NCBI RefSeq assembly: GCF_001426705.1
Contig: NZ_LMFC01000002.1
Location: 166,559 to 230,558, forward strand
Length of the DNA: 64,000 nt
DNA from: Cellulomonas sp. Root485
GTDB taxonomy: Bacteria; Actinomycetota; Actinomycetes; Actinomycetales; Cellulomonadaceae
Reading direction: 5' to 3'
Shown here: piece by piece, positions 40,650 through 50,016 of the stretch
How the letters are laid out: every line of letters starts with the position of its first letter
How positions within the stretch are numbered: the stretch's first letter is position 1
The notes under the pieces: model-generated
What the model saw: the letters and a program-made list of their open reading frames with translations, nothing else
What the model was told of the DNA's origin: nothing
The model's database searches: none
Made by a program: the position numbers and the translations under genes

Positions 40650-43600
40650 TGCACCTGCGCACCCTCACCCTCCAGGCGATCGGGCCGTTCGCCGGCCGGC
40701 ACACCGTCGACTTCGACACGCTGGGCCAGGCCGGGCTGTTCCTGCTCGAAGGGCCGACCGGGTCGGGCAAGTCGACGCTCATCGACGCGATCGTGTTCGC
40801 GCTCTACGGGAAGGTCGCGTCCGCCGAGGCGTCGGAGGACCGGCTGCGCTCCGCGTACGCGGCCGACGACGTCGAGAGCGTGGTCGACCTGGTCTTCGAG
40901 GTACCCGCGGGCATCTACCGCGTCCGACGCACCCCGGTGTACCAGCGGGCCAAGCGCCGGGGCAGCGGCACCACCACGGCGAACGCGTCGGTGAAGGCGT
41001 GGCGGCTGCCTGCCGGGACGGTGCTGGATCCGGCGACCCTCGACTCCGTCGGTGTGCCGCTGGGCAACCGGCTCGACGAGGTCGGCGCCGAGATCCAGAA
41101 GGCCGTCGGCCTGGACCGCACACAGTTCGTGCAGACGATCGTGCTGCCACAGGGCGAGTTCGCACACTTCCTGCGTGCCAAGCCCGAGGAGCGGCGCGGG
41201 CTGCTGCAGAAGATCTTCGGCACCGAGGTGTACGAGCAGCTCGCGCTGCGCCTGGCGGAGCTGCGTCGGGAGAGCGACCGGGCCAGCGCGGCGGCGCGGG
41301 CGGCGCTGTCGTCCGGCACGTCGCAGCTGGTCGGGGCCGCGCGGCTCACCGACGACGAGGCTGCGGACGTCCGGGCAGCGATCGAGGCGGCCGTGGTGCG
41401 GGGCGACGGGCTGGTGGCCGCGGTGCGGTCGGTGGTCGTCGGGCGGACGGACGAGCTCGACGGGTGGGCCGCCGGTGCGCGTGCTGCGGCGGTCGCGGCC
41501 GACGCCGTGCGCCAGGCGGCACGCACGCACCTCGACGAGACGACGGCAACCCACGCCCTGCTGCGCCGCCGCGACGGACTGCGGGCGGAACGCGCAGCAC
41601 TGGAGGCCGCGGCGGACTCGAACGCCGAGGCGATCCTGCAGCTCACAGCGGCGCGCGCGGCCCAGGCCGTCCGACCGCTGCTGCTCGGGGCCGAGCGCGC
41701 CGCGACCATGCTCGACGCTGCCCGCAAGACGGTGACCGCCGCGCTGGACGGAGCCCCGGACGACATCGCGGCCCCGCCGGAAGGCACCGACCTGCGGGCG
41801 CACGTGCAGGCCGCCGGCCGCTCGGCGGCGGAGGCGGCGGGTGCGCTCGCGCGGCTGGTCGACGTCGAGGCCGGGCTCGAGTCCCGTCGCCGCGCGGTAC
41901 GCCAGACCCGCCACGCGGTCGACGACCTCATCGCGGCGATCGCGGCGGACGACCAGTGGCTCGCCACACGGCCCACCGCACGGGCCGCGCTGCTGACCGA
42001 GCTGGAGGCCGCCCGGGCGCTCGCGGCTGCGGCCGGAGAGCGCGAGTCGGCGCTGGCCACGGCGATCGAGACGGTCGCCGCGCACACGGCGCTGGCCGCC
42101 GCGGAGCTGGCCCTCAAGAAGGCCGGCGCGGCCCGGAGTGCAGCCGGAGCCGAGGCGGTGCACGCCCTCGACACCGAGCGGGACCTGCGCGCCGCGCGGG
42201 TCGCCGACCTGGCCGGCGAGCTCGCGGCCCGCCTCGATGACGGAGACGCGTGCCCGGTGTGCGGCTCCGCGGAGCACCCCGCCAAGGCGGTGCTCGGCGC
42301 CGACCACGTGTCCGCCGAGCAGGTGGAGCAGGCCGAGGCCGAGCGGGTCGCGGCCGAAGGCCGCCTGCATGCGGCCGCCGAGCGGTGCAGCGTGCTGGAG
42401 GAGCGTGCCGGTGCACTGCGCGCCCGCGTCGGGAGCGGCAACGCGCAGGACGCGACCGAGCGGTGCGACCAGGTGCGCGCAGCGCTCACCCAGTCGCGCT
42501 CCGCCGAGGCCGACGTCGCCCGGCTGGTTCCGGCTCTCGACGAGCACGACGCGCAGACCCGGGCCCGGGAGGCAGAGCGGGCGACCGCCGTCGCCCGTCT
42601 GGCAGGGGAGCGGGCGACTCTCGAGGTCACGCTCCTGGACCTCGACGCCGCCGAGGCGGAGGTCGTCACCGGGCGGGGGGACCACCCGACGGTCGCCGCG
42701 CGCCACGCGGAGCTGCTCGAACGGGTGGCGTCGTCCGCCACGATGCTCGACGCGCTCGCGGAGCAGGACGCCGCGGCGGACGAGCTCCGCCGCCGGCAGG
42801 ACGAGCTCGCCGCCGGGCTCGACGAGCACGGCTTCGACTCGGCCGACGAGGCTCGGGCGGCCACCGTCGAGGCGGCCGTCCTCGCGGAGCTGGACCGCGT
42901 CGTGACCGCGTACGCCTCCCGGCTCGACCGCGCGACCGCCGGGCTGGCGGAACCGGTCATCGCCGCGCTCGCCGACGACCTCGTGGTCGACCTCGACGCG
43001 GCGGCGACCGCCGAGGGCATCGCGCGCCTGGAGGCGGAGCGGACCGCGGGCGAGGCGCGAGTGGCGGAGGAGCGGGCTGCCGCCGCTGCCGTCGCGGGCG
43101 ATGGGGTGGTCGCGTCCGCGACCGCGCTCGCCGACGCACTCGGGACCGCGGGCCCGGTCAGCCGGCTCGCAGACCTGACCGGGGGTGGCGGGGGCGACAA
43201 CGCACGGAACCTGTCGCTGGCCACGTTCGTGCTGATGCGCCGGTTCGAGGACGTCGTCGCGGCCGCCAACGAGCGCCTGCTCGTCATGTCGGACGGCCGC
43301 TTCGAGCTGGTCCGCAGCGACGAGAAGGAGGACGTGCGTGCGCGGAACACCGGCCTGGCCATGCGCGTCATCGACCACCGGACCGAGCAGGCCCGGGACC
43401 CGCGCACCCTGTCCGGCGGGGAGACGTTCTACGTGTCCCTCTGCCTGGCGCTGGGCATGGCCGACGTCGTGACGGCGGAGGCGGGCGGGATCGACCTCGG
43501 CACGCTGTTCGTCGACGAGGGCTTCGGCTCGCTGGACCCGCACACGCTCGACGCGGTGCTGGCCGAGCTCGGTCGCCTGCGCGCGGGTGGACGTGTGGTG

Positions 43601-43705
43601 GGGGTGGTGTCGCACGTCGAGGCGCTGAAGCAGTCGATCGCGGACCGCATCGAGATCCGCCCGACGGCCGAGGGCCCGAGCACGCTCACGGTCCGAGCGG
43701 GCTGA
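40649..43705 (+). CDS. sbcC: Exonuclease SbcCD, SMC-like ATPase subunit SbcC
   Basis: 1018-aa Rad50-type ATPase. Walker A GPTGSGKST (residues 35-43) near the N-terminus, then two long coiled coils joined by a zinc hook CPVC (Cys535, Cys538). The C-terminal half-site has signature LSGGETFYVSLCLALGMADV and Walker B LFVDEGFGSLD. The coiled coils are Ala/Arg/Glu-rich, and several opposite-strand open frames here are shadows. Forms the SbcCD complex with the overlapping sbcD. Confidence 0.95.
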   Translation: MHLRTLTLQAIGPFAGRHTVDFDTLGQAGLFLLEGPTGSGKSTLIDAIVFALYGKVASAEASEDRLRSAYAADDVESVVDLVFEVPAGIYRVRRTPVYQRAKRRGSGTTTANASVKAWRLPAGTVLDPATLDSVGVPLGNRLDEVGAEIQKAVGLDRTQFVQTIVLPQGEFAHFLRAKPEERRGLLQKIFGTEVYEQLALRLAELRRESDRASAAARAALSSGTSQLVGAARLTDDEAADVRAAIEAAVVRGDGLVAAVRSVVVGRTDELDGWAAGARAAAVAADAVRQAARTHLDETTATHALLRRRDGLRAERAALEAAADSNAEAILQLTAARAAQAVRPLLLGAERAATMLDAARKTVTAALDGAPDDIAAPPEGTDLRAHVQAAGRSAAEAAGALARLVDVEAGLESRRRAVRQTRHAVDDLIAAIAADDQWLATRPTARAALLTELEAARALAAAAGERESALATAIETVAAHTALAAAELALKKAGAARSAAGAEAVHALDTERDLRAARVADLAGELAARLDDGDACPVCGSAEHPAKAVLGADHVSAEQVEQAEAERVAAEGRLHAAAERCSVLEERAGALRARVGSGNAQDATERCDQVRAALTQSRSAEADVARLVPALDEHDAQTRAREAERATAVARLAGERATLEVTLLDLDAAEAEVVTGRGDHPTVAARHAELLERVASSATMLDALAEQDAAADELRRRQDELAAGLDEHGFDSADEARAATVEAAVLAELDRVVTAYASRLDRATAGLAEPVIAALADDLVVDLDAAATAEGIARLEAERTAGEARVAEERAAAAAVAGDGVVASATALADALGTAGPVSRLADLTGGGGGDNARNLSLATFVLMRRFEDVVAAANERLLVMSDGRFELVRSDEKEDVRARNTGLAMRVIDHRTEQARDPRTLSGGETFYVSLCLALGMADVVTAEAGGIDLGTLFVDEGFGSLDPHTLDAVLAELGRLRAGGRVVGVVSHVEALKQSIADRIEIRPTAEGPSTLTVRAG

Positions 43706-43793
43706 CCGATCGCGCGGTCACCCGATCCGGGGTCGTCGCCAGACCGCAGCTACCGGGCGAGCTGTGGCCCAGCCGCAGTCACCGGGACCGGTG

Positions 43794-44210
43794 TCACCAG
43801 GCCCAGCCGCGGGAGGCGAGCTCGACCTCCTCGCGGAACCGCTCGGCGGGGTCGCCCTTGGCGGCGGGCTGGACCTCGACGCCGGCCAGCTGGCACGCCT
43901 CGACCAGCAGCTGGTCGTAGGCCAGCTGCGAGGCGATGATCCGCTCGGCGCGGGCGAAGGTGCGGGGGTCCAGCTCGAGCGAACGGACGTGGTCGGCGAC
44001 GACGCTCAGACGCTCCTGCACGCGCAGGGTGGTGAACGGGTCGTACTCCGGGGGCCGCGTCGGCCGGATCCGGGCCGCCAGGTGCTCCAGCCGGGTGGCC
44101 ACGAACGTGCGCCATCGCGGCGGCTCGTCGGGCGACGGGAACAGCTGCCAGATCGCCCCGAAGACGAGCGCCGGGACGAACATCACAGCGGCCAGCATGA
44201 CCCAGCTCAT
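43794..44210 (-). CDS. Hypothetical membrane-anchored protein, 138 aa
   Basis: 138 aa. One N-terminal membrane helix (WVMLAAVMFVPALVFGAIWQ) is followed by a charged cytoplasmic-type domain with two helical stretches (LRVQERLSVVADHVRSLELD and RAERIIASQLAYDQLLVEAC). It resembles uncharacterised actinobacterial anchored proteins; no catalytic motif. Lies between convergent sbcC and an MFS gene on the same strand. I do not recognise its function. Confidence 0.6.
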   Translation of the reverse strand: MSWVMLAAVMFVPALVFGAIWQLFPSPDEPPRWRTFVATRLEHLAARIRPTRPPEYDPFTTLRVQERLSVVADHVRSLELDPRTFARAERIIASQLAYDQLLVEACQLAGVEVQPAAKGDPAERFREEVELASRGWAW

Positions 44211-44322
44211 CGTGCGTCCTTCATCGAGCGCGTAGTGCTCAGATTAGGTCGCAGATGTGACGTGCGCCACAGAGTTTCCGGCTCGTGCGGTTGCGATGTG
44301 GTGACGGTCCGCTCTGGCCCGA

Positions 44323-45618
44323 CTACGCCACGGCCAGCTCCGTCTGCGCCGCAACGACGACCTCGTCGGCCTCCTCGGTCTCGTCGAGCGCGGTGCGTGC
44401 CCACGAGCGACGGACCGCGACGAGCAGGACCGCGGCGATCACGATGACGCCGGCCATGACGGCACCCATCGTCACGGCGGTCGGCGTCCCGTTGATGCTG
44501 GTGAGCGGCGCGATGATCGCGCCGAGCCCGAACTGCAGGGCGCCGAGCAGGGCAGCGGCGGACCCGGCGCGGTGCGGGTTGGAGGCCAGTGCGATGGCCG
44601 GTGCGGAGGGCAGCACGAAGCCGGCGGTGCCGAGGGTGAGCACGAGCAGGACGGTCACGGGCCAGAACGGAGCACCGAGGAGCGTCGTCGCGAAGAGGGA
44701 GAGGCCGAGCACCACGCCGACGGCGACGGCGCCGGAGAGGATCTGCTCGGGGCGGAAGCGGCCGACCAGGGCACCGTTGATCTGCGACCCGGCGGTGATC
44801 GCGACCGCACCGGCGGCGAACACCCAGCCGAACTGCTGCGGAGTCAGGCCGTACCCCTCCTGGAACACGAACGTCGACGAGGCGACGTAGGTGAACATGG
44901 CCGACAGATAGAACGCGGACATGAGGGCGAGGCCGAGGAACGGCAGGTCGAGCAGCAGGTCACGGTAGGTGCGCAGCGCAGCGCCCGTGCCTCCCGTGCG
45001 CCGCAGCCCCACCGGGAGCGACTCGCGCAGCGCGAACGACGCGACGACGAACAGCACGGCGCCCGTGGCGGCGAGGAACACGAAGATCAGGCGCCAGGAG
45101 CCGACGAGCAGGAGCTGGGCGCCGATGGTGGGCGCCAGGATCGGGGCCACACCGACCACGAGCATCAGACGGGCCATCACCTTGGAGACGGCGAGCCCCT
45201 CGAACTTGTCGCGGACCACGGCCAGCGACAGGACCATCCCCGCGGCGGCGGTGAAGCCCTGCACGAACCGCAGGGCCGTGAACGCGGTGATGTTCTGCAC
45301 GAGGACGAGCCCCACGGACGCCAGCACGTACACGACCAGGGAGCTGAGCAGCGGGCGGCGGCGGCCGTAGGCGTCGGAGACGGACCCGATGAGCAGCTGA
45401 CCGAGAGCAAGACCCGCGAGCGACGCGGCGATGGTCAGCTGGACGGCAGCGGCGGTCGTGTTCAGGTCGTCGGCGATCTCCGGGAACGCGGCGAGGTACG
45501 TGTCGAACGTGAACGGCCCCAGGGCGGTGAGCGCCGAGAGCAGGAGGACGAAGCCGACGCTCACACGCGTCGCGGGGGTTCGGACCATGACAGTGCCAAG
45601 GTTGCGGGGTGCAATCAT
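44323..45618 (-). CDS. Bcr/CflA-type MFS drug efflux transporter
   Basis: About 431 aa, 12 hydrophobic segments, DHA1/Bcr-CflA type: LLLSALTALGPFTFDTYLAA, GLALGQLLIGSVSDAYGRRR (motif A), RFVQGFTAAAGMVLSLAVVRD (motif C region), and GVAPILAPTIGAQLL. Likely a proton-driven exporter of small drugs or metabolites. Start is uncertain. ATG 45618 gives a 10-residue lead, ATG 45588 removes it, and GTG 45651 has weak support. None has a strong ribosome-binding site. Divergent from the HNH nuclease gene. Confidence 0.86.
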   Translation of the reverse strand: MIAPRNLGTVMVRTPATRVSVGFVLLLSALTALGPFTFDTYLAAFPEIADDLNTTAAAVQLTIAASLAGLALGQLLIGSVSDAYGRRRPLLSSLVVYVLASVGLVLVQNITAFTALRFVQGFTAAAGMVLSLAVVRDKFEGLAVSKVMARLMLVVGVAPILAPTIGAQLLLVGSWRLIFVFLAATGAVLFVVASFALRESLPVGLRRTGGTGAALRTYRDLLLDLPFLGLALMSAFYLSAMFTYVASSTFVFQEGYGLTPQQFGWVFAAGAVAITAGSQINGALVGRFRPEQILSGAVAVGVVLGLSLFATTLLGAPFWPVTVLLVLTLGTAGFVLPSAPAIALASNPHRAGSAAALLGALQFGLGAIIAPLTSINGTPTAVTMGAVMAGVIVIAAVLLVAVRRSWARTALDETEEADEVVVAAQTELAVA

Positions 45619-45709
45619 CTTCCGCTGTGTCCACGGTGTGGGACGGATCACCCGCTGACCAGGACCTACGTCATCCCTGCGAGGGCGGTCGGGTACCGAT
45701 ACTCAGGGG

Positions 45710-46711
45710 GTGACGAGACAGAGGACGGGTGGTGCACGGCGCTGGGCCCACGCGCGCATCGCGGCAGCGGTCGGCACGGTCGCCGTGTCGCTCGTCGCCT
45801 GCTCCGCCGTCGCGACCGTCGACCCGGAGGTCGGCCTCTCCGTCGCGAGCCCCGCCACGACCGGTACGCCGAGCCCGGAGGAGCAAGCGGCGGCACTGCC
45901 CGACACGGAGCCCGCACCGCCGGTCGACGCCGCCGTCGTGGCCGCAGCGCAGCCGCAGACCGCGCTGGCCACTGCTGCGCTGCTGCCGGTCAAGGGCCGC
46001 GCACCGAAGACCGGCTACGACCGTGACCTCTACGGCCAGGCGTGGAAGGACGTGGACCGCAACGGCTGCGACACCCGCAACGACATCCTGCGCCGCGACC
46101 TCACGGATCAGGTGCTCAAGGACGGCACGAACGGCTGCGTGGTCGCGTCGGGCACGCTGCTCGACCCGTACTCGGGGAAGGCGATCGCGTTCGTCCGCGG
46201 TCAGGACACGTCGTCGGACGTGCAGATCGACCACGTCGTCGCCCTGTCGGACTCCTGGCAGAAGGGCGCCCAGCAGTGGGACACCGCGAAGCGGGAGGCG
46301 TTCGGCAACGACCCGCTGAACCTGCTCGCCGCGGACGGTCCGCTCAACCAGCAGAAGGGTGACGGCGACACCGCGACGTGGCTCCCGCCCAACAAGGCGT
46401 TCCGGTGCGCGTACGTCGCGCGGCAGGTCGGCGTGAAGTACACGTACGGGCTCTGGGTCACGCAGGCCGAGCAGGCCGCGATGGTCGGGGTGCTGTCGAC
46501 GTGCCCGACCGAGCCGTTGCCGGCGGGCTCAGCGGTCCCGGCCGTCGACGAGCCGCCTGTCATCGAACAGCCGGCCGTGGTCGGTGGCCCGTTCGCCGGC
46601 TGCGCCGAGGCATGGGCCGCCGGCGCGGCACCGGTGCACGCGGGTGAGCCCGGTTACGCGCCCCAGCTCGACGGCGACAGCGATGGGATCGCGTGCGAGA
46701 AGCGCCCCTGA
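45710..46711 (+). CDS. Secreted HNH-type nuclease lipoprotein with Excalibur domain
   Basis: 333 aa. Signal peptide with lipobox LVAC (Cys31), a Pro/Ala linker, then a DUF1524/HNH-type nuclease domain: GYDRDLYGQAWKDVDRNGCD, TRNDILRRDL, VQIDHVVALSDSWQKGA (Asp174-His175), NDPLNLLAADGPLNQQKGDG and ATWLPPNKAFRC. The C-terminus is an Excalibur calcium-binding domain (FAGCAEAW to DGDSDGIACE). Probably an extracellular nuclease. GTG start at 45710. A paralogue lacking Excalibur is at 50.0-50.7 kb. Confidence 0.86.
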   Translation: MTRQRTGGARRWAHARIAAAVGTVAVSLVACSAVATVDPEVGLSVASPATTGTPSPEEQAAALPDTEPAPPVDAAVVAAAQPQTALATAALLPVKGRAPKTGYDRDLYGQAWKDVDRNGCDTRNDILRRDLTDQVLKDGTNGCVVASGTLLDPYSGKAIAFVRGQDTSSDVQIDHVVALSDSWQKGAQQWDTAKREAFGNDPLNLLAADGPLNQQKGDGDTATWLPPNKAFRCAYVARQVGVKYTYGLWVTQAEQAAMVGVLSTCPTEPLPAGSAVPAVDEPPVIEQPAVVGGPFAGCAEAWAAGAAPVHAGEPGYAPQLDGDSDGIACEKRP

Positions 46712-46749
46712 CCAGGCGCAGGGCGGCACGGACCCCCTAGGTTGTTCCC

Positions 46750-47454
46750 GTGAGCGCACGCGGAGTGGCCATCGGGGTGCTGACCACGTGCGTCGTGCTC
46801 GTCGCCGGCGCCTTCGTCGCGGACCGGGTGGCGGAGTCGTCTGCCGAGAAGCAGGTGGTCGCAGCGATCGAGCAGAACCTCGACGTCGTGGGCACCCCGA
46901 CCGTCGAGCTCGGCGGCTTCCCCTTCCTCACGCAGCTGCTGGCGGGGTCGATCGACGACGTCACGGGCCAGGTCGACGGCGTGACCCTCGACGGGATCGA
47001 CGCCACGGACGTGACCTTCGACGGGCACGGCGTCAGCACGGCGGAGCCGTACACCGTGAGCACCGCCACGATCTCCGCGACGCTGCCCACCGCGTCGATC
47101 GAGCAGATCGTCGCCGACCGCTCGGACCTGGAGATCGCGGTCGCGGTCGACGGGGGAGCGCTCACGGCGTCCGGAGAGGTGCTGGGGCTGCGGCTGGCCG
47201 CCGACCTGGTGCCGCGCGTCGAGGACGGCAAGCTGCTCGTGTCGGTCGAGAACGTGCAGATCGCGGGGCTGACGGTGTCCGTCGACGACCTGCCGAACTC
47301 GATCGGTGACCGGTTGACCGACATCGAGATCCCCGTCGAGGGCCTCCCGGAGGGTCTGGTCCTGTCCGACGCGACGGTCGTCGCGGACGGCGTGCGCATC
47401 ACCGCCGACGGCACCGACGTCGTCCTGCCCACCACGGCGCCCCCGGCTGGGTAG
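46750..47454 (+). CDS. DUF2993 (LmeA-like) envelope protein
   Basis: 234-aa protein with an N-terminal signal/anchor helix (VAIGVLTTCVVLVAGAFVAD) and a DUF2993 domain: VELGGFPFLTQLLAGSIDDV, then a series of beta-strands ending in VVADGVRITADGTDVVLP. Mycobacterial LmeA, a DUF2993 protein, affects lipomannan elongation and binds phosphoinositides, so an envelope glycolipid role is plausible. GTG start at 46750. A hairpin follows the stop. Confidence 0.8.
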   Translation: MSARGVAIGVLTTCVVLVAGAFVADRVAESSAEKQVVAAIEQNLDVVGTPTVELGGFPFLTQLLAGSIDDVTGQVDGVTLDGIDATDVTFDGHGVSTAEPYTVSTATISATLPTASIEQIVADRSDLEIAVAVDGGALTASGEVLGLRLAADLVPRVEDGKLLVSVENVQIAGLTVSVDDLPNSIGDRLTDIEIPVEGLPEGLVLSDATVVADGVRITADGTDVVLPTTAPPAG

Positions 47455-47455
47455 G

Positions 47456-47494
47456 GTCCGTCCTGCCCACCCGGCTGGGTGGACGACGACGGAC
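47456..47494 (+). terminator. Hairpin after the DUF2993 gene
   Basis: Outer arms gtccgtc (47456-47462) and gacggac (47488-47494) enclose an inner ccaccc/gggtgg stem with a 4-base loop. It starts one base after the stop codon and covers an alternative GTG (47479) of the next gene. Confidence 0.5.
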
Positions 47495-47508
47495 GAAGGA
47501 TCCCGCCC

Positions 47509-48234
47509 GTGGACTGGATCGGCGACGCCTGGCAGGACATCACCACGCCCCAACCGGTGCCGTCGAGCACCACGGTGCTGCTCACCGCGGCGGGGGTGCT
47601 GCTGGTGCTGCTGGTCCCGGTCGCGTGGCACGTGGCCCGGCACGGGCTGACGATCGTGCACGAGGCGGCGCACGCGTTCGTCGCGGTGCTCGTCGGTCGC
47701 CGGCTGTCGGGGATCCGGGTGCACTCGGACACCTCGGGCCTGACCGTGTCGGTGGGCAAGCCGCGCGGTCCGGGCATGGTCGCCACCGTCGCGGCGGGGT
47801 ACACGGGCCCCGCGTTGCTCGGCGTCGGCGCGGCGTGGCTGCTGTCCCGCGGGTACGCGGTCGCGCTGCTGTGGATCCTGCTGGTGGTCCTGGTGCTCGT
47901 GCTGGTGCAGATCCGCAACTGGTACGGACTGTGGGCGGTGCTGGTGACGGGTGCGCTGCTGGTCGCCGTGACGGTGTGGGGGTCGGCGACCGTGCAGAGC
48001 ATCGCCGCCTACGCGGTGACCTGGTTCCTGCTGCTGGGAGCGCCCCGCGCGGTGCTGGAGATGCAGTCGGAGCGCCGTCGCGGCCGGCGCCGCGGGGTGC
48101 CGGACACGTCCGACGCGGGTCTGCTCGGCCGCCTGACGCGCACGCCCGGCGCCCTGTGGGTGGCCATCCTGCTGCTCGTCTGCCTGGCTGCGCTGGCGCT
48201 GGGCGCGGCATGGCTGATCGGCCTGCAGGTCTGA
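47509..48234 (+). CDS. M50-family (B-type) membrane metallopeptidase-like protein
   Basis: 241 aa with about five membrane segments. The second-segment motif GLTIVHEAAHAFVAV contains HExxH (HEAAH), and LVQIRNWYGLW may supply further site residues. Such M50B-like proteins are common in actinobacteria; their substrates are not known. GTG 47509 has AAGGA at good spacing. GTG 47479 lies in the upstream hairpin and is rejected. No partner signal protein is adjacent. Confidence 0.75.
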   Translation: MDWIGDAWQDITTPQPVPSSTTVLLTAAGVLLVLLVPVAWHVARHGLTIVHEAAHAFVAVLVGRRLSGIRVHSDTSGLTVSVGKPRGPGMVATVAAGYTGPALLGVGAAWLLSRGYAVALLWILLVVLVLVLVQIRNWYGLWAVLVTGALLVAVTVWGSATVQSIAAYAVTWFLLLGAPRAVLEMQSERRRGRRRGVPDTSDAGLLGRLTRTPGALWVAILLLVCLAALALGAAWLIGLQV

Positions 48235-48337
48235 CTGCGCTCGTGCGCGACGGGCGGCTCACCGGCGCCCTCCCCGGCCGAGCCGTCCGCTGAGGAAGAC
48301 TGGTCCCGGTACCGCTCACCACCGGAGAGGCAGTCCC

Positions 48338-48724
48338 ATGACCCGCGAGAAGATCAGCACCCCCGACGCACCGCAGCCCGCGGGCAACTACTCCCAGGGG
48401 ATCCGGCTGGGGAACCTGGTGTGGACCGCGGGCTTCGGACCGCAGGACCCGGTGACCGGCGAGATCCCCGAGTCGGTGGCGGACCAGACGCGGCGGGTGC
48501 TGCGGAACGTCGAGGCGACGCTCGCGGAGGCGGGGCTCGACCTCGGCGACGTGGTCAAGACGACGGTGCACCTGGCCGACCTGGCGGACTTCGCCGAGTT
48601 CGACGAGGCGTACGGGGAGTTCTTCCCGTACCCGAAGCCCGCGCGGACGACCGTCGGGTCGCAGCTCGCGGGGATCAAGGTGGAGATCGACGTGGTGGCG
48701 GGACGACTGACGCTCGACGACTAG
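48338..48724 (+). CDS. RidA family enamine/imine deaminase
   Basis: 128-aa YjgF/YER057c/RidA protein: PAGNYSQGIRLGNLVWTAGF, NVEATLAEAGLDLGDVVKTT and YPKPARTTVGSQLAGIKVEI, with the conserved Arg (PARTTV). It hydrolyses reactive 2-aminoacrylate-type intermediates made by PLP enzymes, fitting the neighbouring D-threonine aldolase-like gene (48784-50016), which faces it tail to tail. ATG 48338 has GAGAGG upstream. Confidence 0.88.
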   Translation: MTREKISTPDAPQPAGNYSQGIRLGNLVWTAGFGPQDPVTGEIPESVADQTRRVLRNVEATLAEAGLDLGDVVKTTVHLADLADFAEFDEAYGEFFPYPKPARTTVGSQLAGIKVEIDVVAGRLTLDD

Positions 48725-48783
48725 GTCAGCACGCCGTCACGACGACGACGCTACCGACCCACCGATCGCCTGTCCCGAGCCCG

Positions 48784-50016
48784 TCAGAACCAGGTGGTGA
48801 CGACGTCCACGACGCGCTGACCGGCGTCGATCACCGGGATGGCCCGCCACTTGTCGAACGCGGTGCACGGGTGGGAGATCCCGAGCTCCAGCAGGTCGCC
48901 CACGGCCAGCGCCGTGCCGAGGGGGTCGGTTCCTTCGAGGTACGCGTGCTGGTCGTTGGTGCGCGTCACGTCCCAGCCGACGACGGCCACGGGTGCCTGA
49001 CCGGCCCGGTGCCGGCGCAGGACCACCGGCAGGCCGGAGTCGTACGGCACGTCCCGCTTGCCGGCGCCGACGATCGCGAGCCCGTCCTCCGGGGTCGAGA
49101 CCACCTGCGCCCAGACCCGCAGCGCCGGATAGAGGTGGCCGACGATCCGGGTGAACGGCGTCGAGCCCGCGTAGGTGCCGTGGTCGTGCGTGAGGTAGGC
49201 ACCCGACCGCAGGATCGTCGTGCTGGGCACCCCGCTCACGTCGGATCCGCCCAGCACGTCGGCGACCACGTCGAAGTAGGCGGACCCGCCGGCGGAGAGC
49301 AGCACGTGCTCCCGGAGCAGCCCCGCGTCGACGAGCATCTCCGCGACCGCGCGCACCTCGGCCAGGTACTTCCGGGCGGCGTCGACGTCGGCGAGCGCTC
49401 CCTCGTAGGCGCTGACCCCGACCAGCTCGACGCCCGGGGTCTGCACCGCGTGCTGCGCCACCGCGAGGGCCTGGTCACCGGTACGGACCCCGGACCGGCC
49501 CGCGGCGAACCCGACCTCGAGCAGCACGCGGACGCGACCACCCTCGACGGCCGCTGCCGCCACGTCGACGGCCTCCAGGGAGTCGACGTGGAACAGGATC
49601 TCGGTCGACGGCTCGGCCGCCAGGGTCGCTGCGATCCAGCGCAGCACCGTCGGGTCGAGAACCTCGTTGGCGACGAGCAGCCGGCGTACCCCGAACGAGT
49701 GCGCCGCGAGCAGCTGGTTGCCGGTCGCCACGGTGATGCCCCACGCCCCGGCATCCAGCTGGGCGGCGAACAGCTCGGGGGACATCGTCGTCTTGCCGTG
49801 CGGCGCGAACGCCAGACCGCGCTCGCCGGTGAACGCCGCGAGCTGCGCGAGGTTGTGCACGACCGCGTCGGCGTCCAGGGTCAGCACGGGCCAGGTCAGC
49901 GACCCGTCGGTGAGCGTGTGACCAGCGGCGACGAAGTCCGACCGCGTCACCGGGGTGGGACACCAGAAGCCCTTGGTGGTCGGGCCGAGCAGCAGGGGAG
50001 GGAAGCGCAGCGTCAT
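48784..50016 (-). CDS. D-threonine aldolase / D-serine dehydratase-like PLP enzyme
   Basis: 410 aa: an alanine-racemase-like TIM barrel with PLP Lys75 in FAPHGKTTMSPEL and the C-terminal DSD1-type domain with zinc His/Cys in ISHPCTAFDKWRAIPVID. This is the DSD1/DTA group of amino-acid deaminases and aldolases acting on D-serine or D-threonine, divalent-metal dependent. ATG 50016 overlaps the stop of the HNH nuclease gene upstream (ATGA). An earlier in-frame start at 50043 lies in that gene. Confidence 0.83.
   Translation of the reverse strand: MTLRFPPLLLGPTTKGFWCPTPVTRSDFVAAGHTLTDGSLTWPVLTLDADAVVHNLAQLAAFTGERGLAFAPHGKTTMSPELFAAQLDAGAWGITVATGNQLLAAHSFGVRRLLVANEVLDPTVLRWIAATLAAEPSTEILFHVDSLEAVDVAAAAVEGGRVRVLLEVGFAAGRSGVRTGDQALAVAQHAVQTPGVELVGVSAYEGALADVDAARKYLAEVRAVAEMLVDAGLLREHVLLSAGGSAYFDVVADVLGGSDVSGVPSTTILRSGAYLTHDHGTYAGSTPFTRIVGHLYPALRVWAQVVSTPEDGLAIVGAGKRDVPYDSGLPVVLRRHRAGQAPVAVVGWDVTRTNDQHAYLEGTDPLGTALAVGDLLELGISHPCTAFDKWRAIPVIDAGQRVVDVVTTWF

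Noticed and set aside
39486..43705. SbcCD as part of a defence island
   Set aside because: Neighbours are ordinary regulatory and transport genes; sbcDC is a chromosomal repair locus.
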